Assembly (NCBI GenBank): GCA_023957235.1
Contig: JAMLHI010000010.1
Location: 1-64,000, forward strand
Source: Chitinophagales bacterium
Lineage (GTDB): Bacteria > Bacteroidota > Bacteroidia > Chitinophagales > JADIYW01
Length of the DNA stretch: 64,000 nt
Reading direction: 5' to 3'
Each line of letters starts with the position of its first letter. Position 1 is the first letter of the stretch. The translations under genes were made by a program, and so were the position numbers. Below are positions 38,454-47,675 of the stretch, in pieces. The notes beneath the pieces were generated by a model that made no database searches, was not told where the DNA came from, and was given only the letters and a program-made list of their open reading frames with translations.

Positions 38454-38774
38454 ATGACAAACAAAACATCCAAACAAGCCAATATAAAACTACAATCTTC
38501 TTCTAAATTAGAGGATTTTATCAATAAAATTCCGAATACTGATGAAAGGATAATGCTCTATGATAAAACAAATTATATATTGATGGCATTAGGAGTAATA
38601 TTTATAGCCTTAGGATTGATTTTAATGGCTGGAGGAGGGCATCAAGATCCAGTAATTTTTGATACAAACGAGATCTATTCAACAAGAAGAATTACGATTG
38701 CCCCAATTCTTATCATCATTGGTTTTATTATTGAAGTATTTGCTGTATTAAAGAAGCCTTCAGAAGTTAAATAA
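38454..38774 (+). CDS. DUF3098 family membrane protein
   Basis: A 106-residue protein with a short cytoplasmic N-terminus and two transmembrane helices (about 45-64 and 83-102). The blocks [32 protein letters not shown] and [18 protein letters not shown] are those of DUF3098, a small protein found in Bacteroidota between ftsX and uppP. The function is unknown; gene order suggests a role around the division machinery or undecaprenyl lipid cycle. Confidence 0.9.
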   Translation: MTNKTSKQANIKLQSSSKLEDFINKIPNTDERIMLYDKTNYILMALGVIFIALGLILMAGGGHQDPVIFDTNEIYSTRRITIAPILIIIGFIIEVFAVLKKPSEVK

Positions 38775-38778
38775 TTTT

Positions 38779-39573
38779 ATGAATATTTTTCAGGCTATCC
38801 TACTAGCTATAATTGAAGGACTGACAGAATTTCTTCCAATTTCTTCAACTGGACATCTTATCATAGGTTCTTCTTTAATAGGAGTTGCTCCAAGTGATTT
38901 TTCAAAATTATTCATTGTCGCAATACAATTAGGAACAATCTTATCAGTCGTTGTACTATATTTCAAACGTTTTTTTCAAAGTATCGATTTTTACACTAAG
39001 TTATTTGTTGCATTTATTCCAAGTGCCATATTGGGAGTGTTGTTAAGTGATAAAATAGATAGTATGTTGGAAAGCCCAATGACTGTAGCCATCACATTAG
39101 TACTTGGTGGAATTATTTTACTATTTGTAGATAAATGGTTTCAAAAAGCAACGTATGAGGATTCAAAAGACATTGATTATCTAACTGCATTAAAAATTGG
39201 ATTTTTTCAATGCCTAGCTATGATACCAGGCATGTCCCGTTCAGGAGCAACAATTGTAGGAGGAATGTCGCAAAAGCTGAGTAGAAAAGCAGCGGCAGAA
39301 TTTTCATTTTTTTTAGCTGTTCCTACAATGTTTGGGGCAACCGCAAAAAAATTATATGATTTTTATAGTCATGGCCATTCTATAACTGCTGAAGAACTGA
39401 ATATCTTACTTATAGGTAATTTTGTAGGCTTTTTAGTTGCTATCATTGCTATCAAATCCTTTATAGGCTTTTTAAACCGACACGGGTTTAAAATATTTGG
39501 TATATATAGAATTGTTGTAGGAAGTCTTTTGATTGCATTATTGGCTCTAGATTACAATCTTCAAATCATTTAA
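38779..39573 (+). CDS. uppP: Undecaprenyl-diphosphatase
   Basis: A 264-residue multi-pass membrane enzyme of the BacA/UppP family that converts undecaprenyl diphosphate to the monophosphate carrier for cell wall synthesis. The catalytic motifs are present: [19 protein letters not shown] near the start and [13 protein letters not shown] (about 152-164). Length is normal and about eight helices are expected. It also gives intrinsic bacitracin tolerance in other bacteria. It starts 5 bases after the DUF3098 gene. Confidence 0.96.
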   Translation: MNIFQAILLAIIEGLTEFLPISSTGHLIIGSSLIGVAPSDFSKLFIVAIQLGTILSVVVLYFKRFFQSIDFYTKLFVAFIPSAILGVLLSDKIDSMLESPMTVAITLVLGGIILLFVDKWFQKATYEDSKDIDYLTALKIGFFQCLAMIPGMSRSGATIVGGMSQKLSRKAAAEFSFFLAVPTMFGATAKKLYDFYSHGHSITAEELNILLIGNFVGFLVAIIAIKSFIGFLNRHGFKIFGIYRIVVGSLLIALLALDYNLQII

Positions 39574-39580
39574 GCTCAAA

Positions 39581-40270
39581 ATGACTGATTACGCAGAAGG
39601 CAAGGTAATTTTAATAGACAAACCTTTGGATTGGACTTCATTTGATATTGTCAATAAGATCAAATACGCTTTAAAAAAGAAGTTTCCTAAAATTAAAGTT
39701 GGACATGCAGGAACACTTGACCCAAAAGCTACAGGACTATTAATTGTTTGCACAGGTAAATTCACAAAAAAAATTACTGAAATTCAAGATCAATATAAAA
39801 TATATTCTGGCAGTTTTTTTCTAGGAGCAACCACTGAATGTTATGATACAGAAAAACCTGTTAACCAAACTTTTGACATCTCACATATCACTGAGCAGGA
39901 TATTTATGAAAACGTTCAATATTTTTTAGGAAAAATAGAACAGACACCTCCAGCACATTCAGCAATCAAAATCCAAGGGAAAAACGCATACGAGTTTGCT
40001 AGAAAAGGAGAAGATATTATAATGAAATCTAGAGAAGTATTTATTTACAGTTTTGATATTACCAAGATAGAATTGCCTTATATCTTCTTCAAAATCAAAT
40101 GTAGCAAAGGAACTTATATCAGAAGTATAGCTCATGAATTTGGTAAAAAGTTGAATAATGGAGCTTATCTTAGTTCTTTAAGAAGAGAAATGATAGGTGA
40201 GTATTCATTGGAAGATTCATGGGAAATTCAAAATTTCATTCAACATGTTCAATCAGAAAGCATTGTGTAA
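39581..40270 (+). CDS. truB: tRNA pseudouridine(55) synthase
   Basis: A 229-residue TruB. It makes pseudouridine at U55 in the T-loop of tRNAs. Motif I (DKPLDWTSFD) and the catalytic-Asp motif GHAGTLDPKATGLL are present, with the later KCSKGTYIRSIAHEFG. It is shorter than E. coli TruB because it lacks the C-terminal PUA extension, as is common in Bacteroidota. It starts 8 bases after uppP and overlaps ribF by one base (TAATG). Confidence 0.95.
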   Translation: MTDYAEGKVILIDKPLDWTSFDIVNKIKYALKKKFPKIKVGHAGTLDPKATGLLIVCTGKFTKKITEIQDQYKIYSGSFFLGATTECYDTEKPVNQTFDISHITEQDIYENVQYFLGKIEQTPPAHSAIKIQGKNAYEFARKGEDIIMKSREVFIYSFDITKIELPYIFFKIKCSKGTYIRSIAHEFGKKLNNGAYLSSLRREMIGEYSLEDSWEIQNFIQHVQSESIV

Positions 40271-41199
40271 TGAACATATATAAAGACTTAGAGCAACTTC
40301 CAAATTTCAAAAATACAGTACTCACTATCGGTACTTATGATGGCGTGCATATAGGTCATCAAGCTATTATTCATAGGATGAATGATCTAGCAAAAAATAT
40401 CAAGGGAGAAAGTGTGGTACTTACATTTGACCCACATCCTAGATTAGTATTGCAGAAAGAAAATAAAGACTTAAAGTTAATTTCCACAATAGAAGAAAAA
40501 ACTGAGTTGTTGGAACAATTTGGATTAGACAATTTAGTCATCATACCATTTTCAACAACTTTTGCTTCTATGGAAGCTGAGGATTACGTCAGAAATTTTT
40601 TAGTTAAGTTATTTCATCCAAGTATTATAGTCATTGGTTATGACCATAAATTTGGAAAAGAAAGAAAAGGCGATATTAAACTACTGAAAGATTTGAGTGC
40701 TAAATTTAACTATACGGTAGAAGAAATATCTGTACAAACAATAGATGAGATATCTGTCAGTTCTACAAAAGTAAGAAATGCACTTTCTAAAGGGAATATA
40801 GAAGATGCTAATACATGGTTAGCACATCCTTTTACCATTTATGGAGAAGTTATTCATGGCGATAAAATTGGGAGGACGATTGGATTTCCTACTGCAAATA
40901 TTCAGATTAATGACCCTTATAAATTAATTCCTGCAACTGGAGTATATGCCGTATGGGTTGAGTTAAATGGTGAAAAATTTAAAGGAGCCCTCAGTATCAG
41001 TAAGAGACCGACAGTAAGAGAAGATGGAGACTTAAGAGTTGAAGTATATATTATTGACTTTGATCGTGATATTTATGGAGAAAACTTAAAACTTATTTTT
41101 CAAAATTTTATCCGTAGTGACATCAGATTTGACAATATCCAAGATATGGTAAAACAAATTCACAAAGACATAGATAAGATTAAAAATCTATTAAAGTAA
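40270..41199 (+). CDS. ribF: Bifunctional riboflavin kinase/FAD synthetase
   Basis: A 309-residue two-domain enzyme. The N-terminal half (about 15-180) is the FMN adenylyltransferase with TIGTYDGVHIGHQAII and SSTKVRNAL, and the C-terminal half (about 185-309) is the riboflavin kinase with GDKIGRTIGFPTANI. It makes FMN and FAD from riboflavin. An ATG at 40219 lies inside truB; the ATG at 40270 in the overlapping TAATG gives the usual start. It closes the operon. Confidence 0.96.
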   Translation: MNIYKDLEQLPNFKNTVLTIGTYDGVHIGHQAIIHRMNDLAKNIKGESVVLTFDPHPRLVLQKENKDLKLISTIEEKTELLEQFGLDNLVIIPFSTTFASMEAEDYVRNFLVKLFHPSIIVIGYDHKFGKERKGDIKLLKDLSAKFNYTVEEISVQTIDEISVSSTKVRNALSKGNIEDANTWLAHPFTIYGEVIHGDKIGRTIGFPTANIQINDPYKLIPATGVYAVWVELNGEKFKGALSISKRPTVREDGDLRVEVYIIDFDRDIYGENLKLIFQNFIRSDIRFDNIQDMVKQIHKDIDKIKNLLK

Positions 41200-41288
41200 C
41201 TATCTGACTTATTCTCTGTAAAGTTCAATAGTAAAAAATTAGCCGTCTGATACTGAAAGAAAATGTATTGGGGAATTCCTATAATTAG

Positions 41289-42248
41289 CTACCAAACTGG
41301 GCAACGATACATACTTGTTTTCACTCTCTTTTTAGCACCTAGCATAAACACAAAAGAAGCTTGCAATCTAAAAAATTGATCTCTATCTTCTTGATCTCCT
41401 CTGATTTCTCCGCCTTTAGTGATTACTTCTAATCTTGGATCTGCCAAACCTAATTCAGGTGCTCTATTATGTAATCTAATAATCTTTGATGCTGTTTCAG
41501 CATCATAATAATTATAAAAAACCATGGGGTCTATGAAATTGGTACTCACATCATCCAAATAATCAGTAAATGTCTGATGATATACTACCTCAAACGTCAT
41601 TGCTAAAGAAGGCCCAGCATTAAACTTTAAACCAGCAACTCCAAGAACCTGTGGCTGAATCAATTTATATTTCTCACCATATCCAGGCAAGCCTTGACCT
41701 TCAGTTCCTAAAGACTGTAATTTGACCTTCTCACCACTAATAGGATCTTTTGTTTTAGGATTAAACCAAAATCCTCCTCCTCCTATTCCAACAAAGGGAG
41801 CAAACTTAAATTTATCTGTACTTCCTAATTCATATTTATATAAATTCAACTCAATAATACCTCCAGCAGAAAGAACTGGACTGGTAAATTGTAGATTTCT
41901 ATATCTTCTAGGATAGCCCCTATCAACAAACCATTCAGCAGGAGAATAAGCATCATTCCCAAATATTTGTGTGTATGCAAACTCTGCTCTAAATGATAAA
42001 AACTGATTAAGATTGTATTTATAAAAAGCTCCAATTGCTGGTCTTGTAGCTTGAATATCTAAGTCATATATAAATCCTTTTCCAATATTTCTAGAACCTC
42101 CTAAGTCTCCTAAAAATGAAGACACACCCACTGAAAAGCCAATGGAATGCGATGATTGATAATCCTGAGCGTTCAATACAAAAGTATTGATAAGGAGAAT
42201 GATTAAAAAATATATCTTCTTTATATCGAATATTCTATTCATGAACAA
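41289..42248 (-). CDS. Outer membrane protein, DUF6089/PorG-like
   Basis: A 319-residue exported protein (signal peptide cleavage near VLNAQD). The N-terminal region IGFSVGVSSFLGDLGG, the strand YKYNLNQFLSFRAEFAYTQIFGND, and the KRYRNLQFTSPVLSAGGIIELNLYKYE block match the DUF6089 family, which includes the PorG component of the type IX secretion system. The C-terminus ends in YRCPVW, as several of these do. I infer a PorG-like role; other DUF6089 proteins are of unknown function. It is alone on the minus strand. Confidence 0.68.
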   Translation of the reverse strand: MFMNRIFDIKKIYFLIILLINTFVLNAQDYQSSHSIGFSVGVSSFLGDLGGSRNIGKGFIYDLDIQATRPAIGAFYKYNLNQFLSFRAEFAYTQIFGNDAYSPAEWFVDRGYPRRYRNLQFTSPVLSAGGIIELNLYKYELGSTDKFKFAPFVGIGGGGFWFNPKTKDPISGEKVKLQSLGTEGQGLPGYGEKYKLIQPQVLGVAGLKFNAGPSLAMTFEVVYHQTFTDYLDDVSTNFIDPMVFYNYYDAETASKIIRLHNRAPELGLADPRLEVITKGGEIRGDQEDRDQFFRLQASFVFMLGAKKRVKTSMYRCPVW

Positions 42249-42447
42249 ATTTTAATCTTAACATTTTTTTATTATTAGTTTTTTTTATGGATGTATTCAA
42301 TCCTTTATATGCAACTTTTATAAGATGAAATTGAAAAATAGAAATAATTCATAACATCACAAATTTTTTTTCTCTTTTTATTAAATAAAATTCAATTATT
42401 GTTCATTTGTCAATCTTAAATAATTATTAATAGTAACAAAGTTTAAG
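42249..42447. other. AT-rich spacer
   Basis: 199 bases, strongly AT-rich with poly-T tracts, between two minus-strand genes. It presumably holds the promoter of the DUF6089-like gene. No strong terminator, RNA or repeat is recognised. Confidence 0.3.
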
Positions 42448-43077
42448 TTAATTTATTGTTTTGCAAATAATACATTTTTCTAAATCATGCCCTCTTGCAG
42501 GACAAAACTCTCGCCCATAGTAAATGATTTGAAGATGTAATTTATTCCAAACATCCTTTCTAAATAATCTTTTCAAATCCTTCTCTGTTTGCTCCACATT
42601 TTTACCATTGCTTAATTTCCATCTAGTTGCCAACCTATGAATATGAGTATCTACAGGGAATGCTGGAACTCCAAATGCTTGGCTCATAACAACAGATGCA
42701 GTTTTATGTCCAACTCCTGGCAATTCTTCTAATAATTGAAAATCTTGAGGCACTTTACCATTGTGTTTATCAATAAGTATTTTGGATAATTGAGAAATTG
42801 CAAGTGATTTTCTAGGTGACAATCCACAAGGTCTGATGATATCTCTTATGATATCTACAGATAACTGAGCCATATCATAAGGATTATCTGCAAGTTCAAA
42901 TAATAAGGGTGTTATCTTATTGACCCTCTCATCAGGACATTGAGCAGAAAGCAAGACTGCTATTAAGAGAGTGTAAGCGTCTTTATGTTGAAGAGGAATA
43001 GGAGTTTCTGGATATAGATGATTGAGTGTATTCTGAATAAACTCCAACTTCTCTTTTTTTAATAATCTTTTCTGCAT
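42448..43077 (-). CDS. nth: Endonuclease III
   Basis: A 209-residue DNA glycosylase/AP lyase that removes oxidised pyrimidines. It has the helix-hairpin-helix with catalytic Lys125 (LPGVGHKTASVV) and Asp143 (PVDTHIHRL). The iron-sulphur loop is altered: only Cys192, Cys202 and Cys205 are present (FCPARGHDLEKCIIC) in place of the canonical four in C-x6-C-x2-C-x5-C. This form with PARGHDLEKC resembles some Bacteroidota Nth proteins. It diverges from rnhA with a 28-base gap. Confidence 0.9.
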   Translation of the reverse strand: MQKRLLKKEKLEFIQNTLNHLYPETPIPLQHKDAYTLLIAVLLSAQCPDERVNKITPLLFELADNPYDMAQLSVDIIRDIIRPCGLSPRKSLAISQLSKILIDKHNGKVPQDFQLLEELPGVGHKTASVVMSQAFGVPAFPVDTHIHRLATRWKLSNGKNVEQTEKDLKRLFRKDVWNKLHLQIIYYGREFCPARGHDLEKCIICKTIN

Positions 43078-43105
43078 TCAAACAAAATACTTATTTTTCA
43101 GCAAA

Positions 43106-43573
43106 ATGACACAAATTGTAGAAATATATACGGATGGTGCTTCTAGAGGAAATCCTGGTCCAGGAGGGCTGGGGGTTATATTGAGAGCCAATTCAAAGGA
43201 GAAAAGAATCTCAATGGGATTCAGAAAAACAACTAATAACAGAATGGAACTCAGAGCTGTAATCGTTGGGTTAGAGGCTTTGAAGAAGGATGGTTTGAAT
43301 GTTATCATTTATTCTGATTCTAAATATGTCACAGATAGTATTAATAAAGGATGGTTGTTTAATTGGATAAAGAAAGAAAACTTTTCTAACAAAAAAAATG
43401 AGGACTTATGGAGACAATTTTTATTATCCTATTCCAAACATCATGTTAGATTTATTTGGATAAAAGGGCATGCTGATAATTATTACAATAACTTATGTGA
43501 TGAATTAGCAACGGTAGCAGCTGATCATGGCCCCTATTATATTGATAAAGGATTTATTGACAATAAAGAATAA
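43106..43573 (+). CDS. rnhA: Ribonuclease HI
   Basis: A 155-residue type 1 RNase H that cleaves RNA in RNA-DNA hybrids. All active-site residues are present: Asp10 (IYTDGASRGNPGPGG), Glu48 (NRMELRAV), Asp70 (IYSDSKYV), and Asp131 region (CDELATVAA), and the basic protrusion KGWLFNWIKKENFSNKKNEDLW. The start ATG at 43106 gives the standard MTQIVEIYTDG. The 3' end overlaps the convergent lipoprotein gene by 20 bases. Confidence 0.96.
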   Translation: MTQIVEIYTDGASRGNPGPGGLGVILRANSKEKRISMGFRKTTNNRMELRAVIVGLEALKKDGLNVIIYSDSKYVTDSINKGWLFNWIKKENFSNKKNEDLWRQFLLSYSKHHVRFIWIKGHADNYYNNLCDELATVAADHGPYYIDKGFIDNKE

Positions 43574-44027
43574 TAGATTCAGTAGAAATCTTATTACTAA
43601 AGTTACCCGATCTGTCTCTCACCTGAAAATCAAAAGATAGTGTATCTTGACTTCTTTCAGGAAATAAAGGATTACAATAAATCTTTGCAAGCAGGTTAAT
43701 TTCTATCCTTCCAGAAACATCATCTACAGTGCCTTTCTTAGGAATATTAGGAATAGAATAACTAAGTGAATCAATCAACAAAAATCTTTTATCTGTAATA
43801 AATAGATTAGGAATAGTATCAGAAGAATTGAGTTTGCCTAAATCTCCATCCCCGTCTTTATAGGAAAGAACAACAACTAAAGAGTCTCCAGGTCTCAATA
43901 ATGCACTTGGTTTTCTTATTTCAATTAATTGCACTTCTGGAATTTCAGAATATTTTGGAGCATGAATACATGATATCCCAATCAGGACAGCAATAATATA
44001 TATAGTCAACAGTTTAAAGTTCATCAT
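43554..44027 (-). CDS. Hypothetical lipoprotein
   Basis: A 157-residue lipoprotein (lipobox GISC near residue 20). The mature part has IRKPSALLRPGDSLVVVLSYKDGDGDLG, the GDGDLG calcium-binding-like motif, and DTLSFDFQVRDRSGNFSNKI, in an all-beta pattern shared by many small Bacteroidota secreted proteins of unknown role. Its last 20 bases overlap the end of rnhA on the other strand. Confidence 0.75.
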   Translation of the reverse strand: MMNFKLLTIYIIAVLIGISCIHAPKYSEIPEVQLIEIRKPSALLRPGDSLVVVLSYKDGDGDLGKLNSSDTIPNLFITDKRFLLIDSLSYSIPNIPKKGTVDDVSGRIEINLLAKIYCNPLFPERSQDTLSFDFQVRDRSGNFSNKISTESIILYCQ

Positions 44028-44070
44028 TCATTCATTAACTTTAGCATCAGATATTTTCACTCAATAGTCC

Positions 44071-45057
44071 ATGCTTGATTATAAAAAGATTAGCTCAAAG
44101 ATATTTAATTTTTCTCCTTCTGAGTTTGATAATTTAGCAATGGAGATATTTGACTACCAATATCAACACAATGCAATTTACAGAAAATATGTAGATTATT
44201 TGGGTCGCAAACATCTAGTCAAAGATATTTATACCATCCCATACTTGCCGGTTGAGTTTTTCAAATTGAATACAATTATTTCAGATGAATTTAAGCCTTT
44301 AAATTATTTTGAAAGTAGTGGTACGACAGGCACAATTCCTAGCAGACATTATTTTGAAAACTTAGATTTATATACACAAAGCTATCTGTCAGCATTTACC
44401 AACCAATATGGGCAAGCCTCTGAGTGGGTGATTTTAGGACTACTGCCTTCCTATTTAGAAAGAGAACATGCTTCATTGGTGAATATGGTGAATGGATTGA
44501 TGAAACAATCAGGACATATTGAAAACGGGTTTTATCTCTATAATTATGAAGCACTAAAATCTACTTTAGACAAAGTTTCTGAAAGCAACAAAAACATTAT
44601 TCTTTTTGGTGTCACCTTTGCTCTATTGGATTTTGCTCATCAATATTCAGGAGAATATCCCAACCTGACTATTATAGAAACAGGAGGCATGAAGGGAAGA
44701 GGGAAAGAAATTACCCGAGAAGAACTTCACTATATTTTACATAGTAGATTAAAACCCCATCAAATACATTCAGAATATGGAATGTCAGAAATGTTTTCTC
44801 AAGCCTATTCTACTGACAATGGAATCTTTCATTGTTCTACAACTATGAAATCTTTGAAAAGAAACCCCTATGACCCTTTGGAAATCAACAATACTCCTGG
44901 ACGAGGGAATATAAATATCATTGATTTAGCCAACCTGCATTCTTGTTCCTTTATTGGAACAATGGATTTAGGTGAATTTTATAAAGATGGAAGTTTTAAG
45001 GTTTTGGGAAGAACAGATTATAGCGATACACGAGGTTGCAATCTGATGTTTTCATAA
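44071..45057 (+). CDS. LuxE-type acyl-protein synthetase-like protein
   Basis: A 328-residue enzyme of the LuxE/PaaK acyl-adenylate family. It has YFESSGTTGTIPSRHYF (ATP/AMP loop, about 87-103), the TIIETGGMKGRGKEITREEL block and SEYGMSEMFSQAYS, then the C-terminal GRTDYSDTRGCNLM. LuxE activates a fatty acid and passes it to LuxC. No luxC-like reductase gene lies beside it, so luminescence is not suggested. LuxE-like proteins in non-luminous bacteria often sit in polysaccharide or secondary metabolite clusters. It stands alone between a lipoprotein gene and tyrS. Confidence 0.82.
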   Translation: MLDYKKISSKIFNFSPSEFDNLAMEIFDYQYQHNAIYRKYVDYLGRKHLVKDIYTIPYLPVEFFKLNTIISDEFKPLNYFESSGTTGTIPSRHYFENLDLYTQSYLSAFTNQYGQASEWVILGLLPSYLEREHASLVNMVNGLMKQSGHIENGFYLYNYEALKSTLDKVSESNKNIILFGVTFALLDFAHQYSGEYPNLTIIETGGMKGRGKEITREELHYILHSRLKPHQIHSEYGMSEMFSQAYSTDNGIFHCSTTMKSLKRNPYDPLEINNTPGRGNINIIDLANLHSCSFIGTMDLGEFYKDGSFKVLGRTDYSDTRGCNLMFS

Positions 45058-45126
45058 TCGATTTTTTCATACAATTCAACTTCCAACCCTGATACAAAAA
45101 CTAAAGGCAAATGGATGCTTTTAAAC

Positions 45127-46407
45127 TTATTCAATCATTATTAAATGATAATCCTTTTTACCTTTTCTCACTATCAGAAATTTACCCTTAATAATATCTT
45201 GACTAGAGATTACAGATTGCTCATTGACTTTATCTTGATTAATGGCAATTGCATTGGAAGCTAATGCTCTTTTGACTTCACCTTTAGAAGAATATACATT
45301 TGTAAGAACACTTAATAAATCTATCACAGAAATATTTTCAGCAAAATGAATTCTATCCAATTTATAAGTAGGCACTCCATCAAAAATTTCTAATAAGGTT
45401 CTTTCTTCCAATTGATTTAAAGAATCATGAGTGGTTTTGCCAAACAAAACTTCAGAAGCTTGAACCGCATTTTCATAATCTACTTGAGAATGAACTCTCA
45501 CTGTCAGGTCTTGAGCCAATGCCTTTTGCAAGATTCTCAAGTGAGGAGCCTCTTCATGTTGCACAATCAAAGCATTGGTCTCTTCTTGAGAGAAAAAGCA
45601 AAATACTTTAATCCAATTTTTTGCATCTTCATCTGAAGAGTTTAACCAAAACTGATAAAATTTATACGGAGACGTTCTTTCAGCATCCAACCAAATGTTT
45701 CCTTGCTCTGTTTTACCAAACTTACCGCCATCAGCTTTCTTAACCAAAGGAGATGTCAAAGCATAAGCTTCTCCTCCAAGCATTTTTCTAATTAATTCAG
45801 TACCAGTAGTAATATTTCCCCATTGATCACTTCCTCCCATTTGTACTTTTATACCTTTAGTTTTGTATAAATGCACGAAATCATATCCTTGAATCAATTG
45901 ATAGGAAAATTCGGTAAAAGATATTCCAATATCACCAGAAAATCTCTGTTTGACAGAATCTTTTGCCATCATATAATTAACAGTAATATATTTCCCTACA
46001 TCACGAATAAATCTTAAAAAAGAAAACTCCTTAAACCAATCATAATTATTGACAACTTCTGCCGGGTTATTTTTTGCATTAAAATCTAAAAAATGACTTA
46101 ATTGTTCAGTTATCCCCTTCAGATTCAATTGCAACTCTTCATCATTCAATAGATTTCTTTCTTTCGACTTCCCTGTTGGATCTCCTACCATACCAGTAGC
46201 ACCACCTACTAAAGCAAAAGGAGTGTGCCCATGCCTTTGAAGATGCATTAAAATAATAATAGGCACAAGACTTCCGATATGAAGGCTATCAGCAGTAGGA
46301 TCAAAACCTATATATGCTTTCACTTTCTCTTTGGCAAACAATTCTTTAGTTCCAGGAGTCATATCCTGAACCAAGCCTCTCCATTCTAATTCTTCAACCA
46401 AATTCAC
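45127..46407 (-). CDS. tyrS: Tyrosyl-tRNA synthetase
   Basis: A 426-residue class I synthetase that charges tRNA-Tyr. The HIGH-like motif is HIGS (YIGFDPTADSLHIGSLVP, about 31-48), and the KMSKS-like motif is KFGKT near 232. The recognition block GSDQWGNITTG is present, and the C-terminus carries an S4-like RNA-binding domain. Length is normal. On the minus strand TACTTTTG (46428-46435) is a full -7 match about 20 bases before the ATG. Confidence 0.97.
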   Translation of the reverse strand: MNLVEELEWRGLVQDMTPGTKELFAKEKVKAYIGFDPTADSLHIGSLVPIIILMHLQRHGHTPFALVGGATGMVGDPTGKSKERNLLNDEELQLNLKGITEQLSHFLDFNAKNNPAEVVNNYDWFKEFSFLRFIRDVGKYITVNYMMAKDSVKQRFSGDIGISFTEFSYQLIQGYDFVHLYKTKGIKVQMGGSDQWGNITTGTELIRKMLGGEAYALTSPLVKKADGGKFGKTEQGNIWLDAERTSPYKFYQFWLNSSDEDAKNWIKVFCFFSQEETNALIVQHEEAPHLRILQKALAQDLTVRVHSQVDYENAVQASEVLFGKTTHDSLNQLEERTLLEIFDGVPTYKLDRIHFAENISVIDLLSVLTNVYSSKGEVKRALASNAIAINQDKVNEQSVISSQDIIKGKFLIVRKGKKDYHLIMIE

Positions 46408-46427
46408 TTCCTCAAAATTTAATTCTG

Positions 46428-46435
46428 CAAAAGTA
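46428..46435 (-). promoter_or_regulatory. Candidate tyrS promoter -7 element
   Basis: Reads TACTTTTG on the minus strand, a full match to TAnnTTTG, about 20 bases before the tyrS ATG. A T-box is not evident. Confidence 0.5.
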
Positions 46436-46586
46436 TAATCTCTTATGAAGAATACCGTTATTTTATCATTGAATAATTTTAATTAAGATTTTTTACTTAA
46501 CATCACTTATTGGAAAAACAATTAACTTTACCCTTATCAGTAGAAATAAAAATCTACTTTTATCAATTTATAAACTTAGTAATATA

Positions 46587-47675
46587 TTGAACATGAGCAT
46601 ATTTGGTCGGATAATAATTTTTATTTTTACTATAAGCTTGTTTTCTATAGCCTTTGCGCAACCTGCTAAATACAGTAACGCATTTATGGATATTGGAATA
46701 GGAGCTCAAAATCTTGGAAAAGGCAATGCAGTGGTGTCAGGAGTTTCTGATTTAACTGCTGGATATTGGAATCCTGCTGGTTTGGTAAATATTAAAGAGA
46801 CTGCACAAGTAGGTTTTATGCACTCTGAATATTTTGCTGGGATTGCCAAATATGACTGGCTGGGAGCGGCTTACTCGCTAGATAGTGGAAAACACGCTAT
46901 CTCCATCAATATGATTAGATTTGCTGTCGATGATATTCCCTATACACTTGACCTCATAGGACCAGATGGGTCTATAAACTATGATAATATTCGTTCATTT
47001 TCAGTAGGAGATTATGGATTCATGGCTTCTTATGCTAGAAAAATCAAACCCAATCTCTCTGTTGGTGGTACTGCAAAAATAGTTTACCATAAAGCTGGAG
47101 ACTTTGCAAAAGCTTTTGGATTTGGCATAGATATAGGAGCCCAATATCAAATCAAAGATTTTAAATTGGGTATCAATATTAGAGATATTTCTACCACATT
47201 TAATGCATGGAGTTTCTCATTTACTGAAGAAGAAAAAGAAAAACTATTAGGAGCTGAAAATGCCATACCAGATAATTCACTAGAAGTAACATTACCTAAA
47301 ATATTATTAGGTGCTGGTTATTACAAGCGCTTTAATAAATTTGAACTTAATACTGAATTGGCTATTGATATCACTACAGATGGGAAGAGAAACGTATTAA
47401 TTCCAGGAAAACCATTGAGTTTTGATCCTCATTTAGGGTTGGAAGTTGGATTTGCTGATATTGTATATGTCAGAGGGGGAATCAGTAATATTCAAAAAGA
47501 GCTTTCTGACAATAAAGATAAAAAAATCACTATTCAACCGAATATTGGTGCAGGATTAAGATTTAAAACTATCGCAGTAGATTATGCTTTCACAGATGTT
47601 GGAAGCAAAAAGACATCCACTTTTTCACATGTCATCTCTGCTAGAATAGGATTTAACAAAAAGAACAGACCGTAA
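46587..47675 (+). CDS. porV: PorV-like type IX secretion outer membrane protein
   Basis: A 362-residue outer membrane beta-barrel of the PorV/PorQ (FadL-like) family. Signal peptide cleaves near residue 25 (IAFAQ). The N-terminal region NAFMDIGIGAQNLGKGNAVVSGVSDLTAGYWNPAGLVNI is the family signature. PorV shuttles secreted proteins from the SprA translocon to the PorU sortase at the cell surface. It overlaps porU by one base (TAATG), an arrangement that supports PorV over PorQ. Confidence 0.9.
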   Translation: MNMSIFGRIIIFIFTISLFSIAFAQPAKYSNAFMDIGIGAQNLGKGNAVVSGVSDLTAGYWNPAGLVNIKETAQVGFMHSEYFAGIAKYDWLGAAYSLDSGKHAISINMIRFAVDDIPYTLDLIGPDGSINYDNIRSFSVGDYGFMASYARKIKPNLSVGGTAKIVYHKAGDFAKAFGFGIDIGAQYQIKDFKLGINIRDISTTFNAWSFSFTEEEKEKLLGAENAIPDNSLEVTLPKILLGAGYYKRFNKFELNTELAIDITTDGKRNVLIPGKPLSFDPHLGLEVGFADIVYVRGGISNIQKELSDNKDKKITIQPNIGAGLRFKTIAVDYAFTDVGSKKTSTFSHVISARIGFNKKNRP

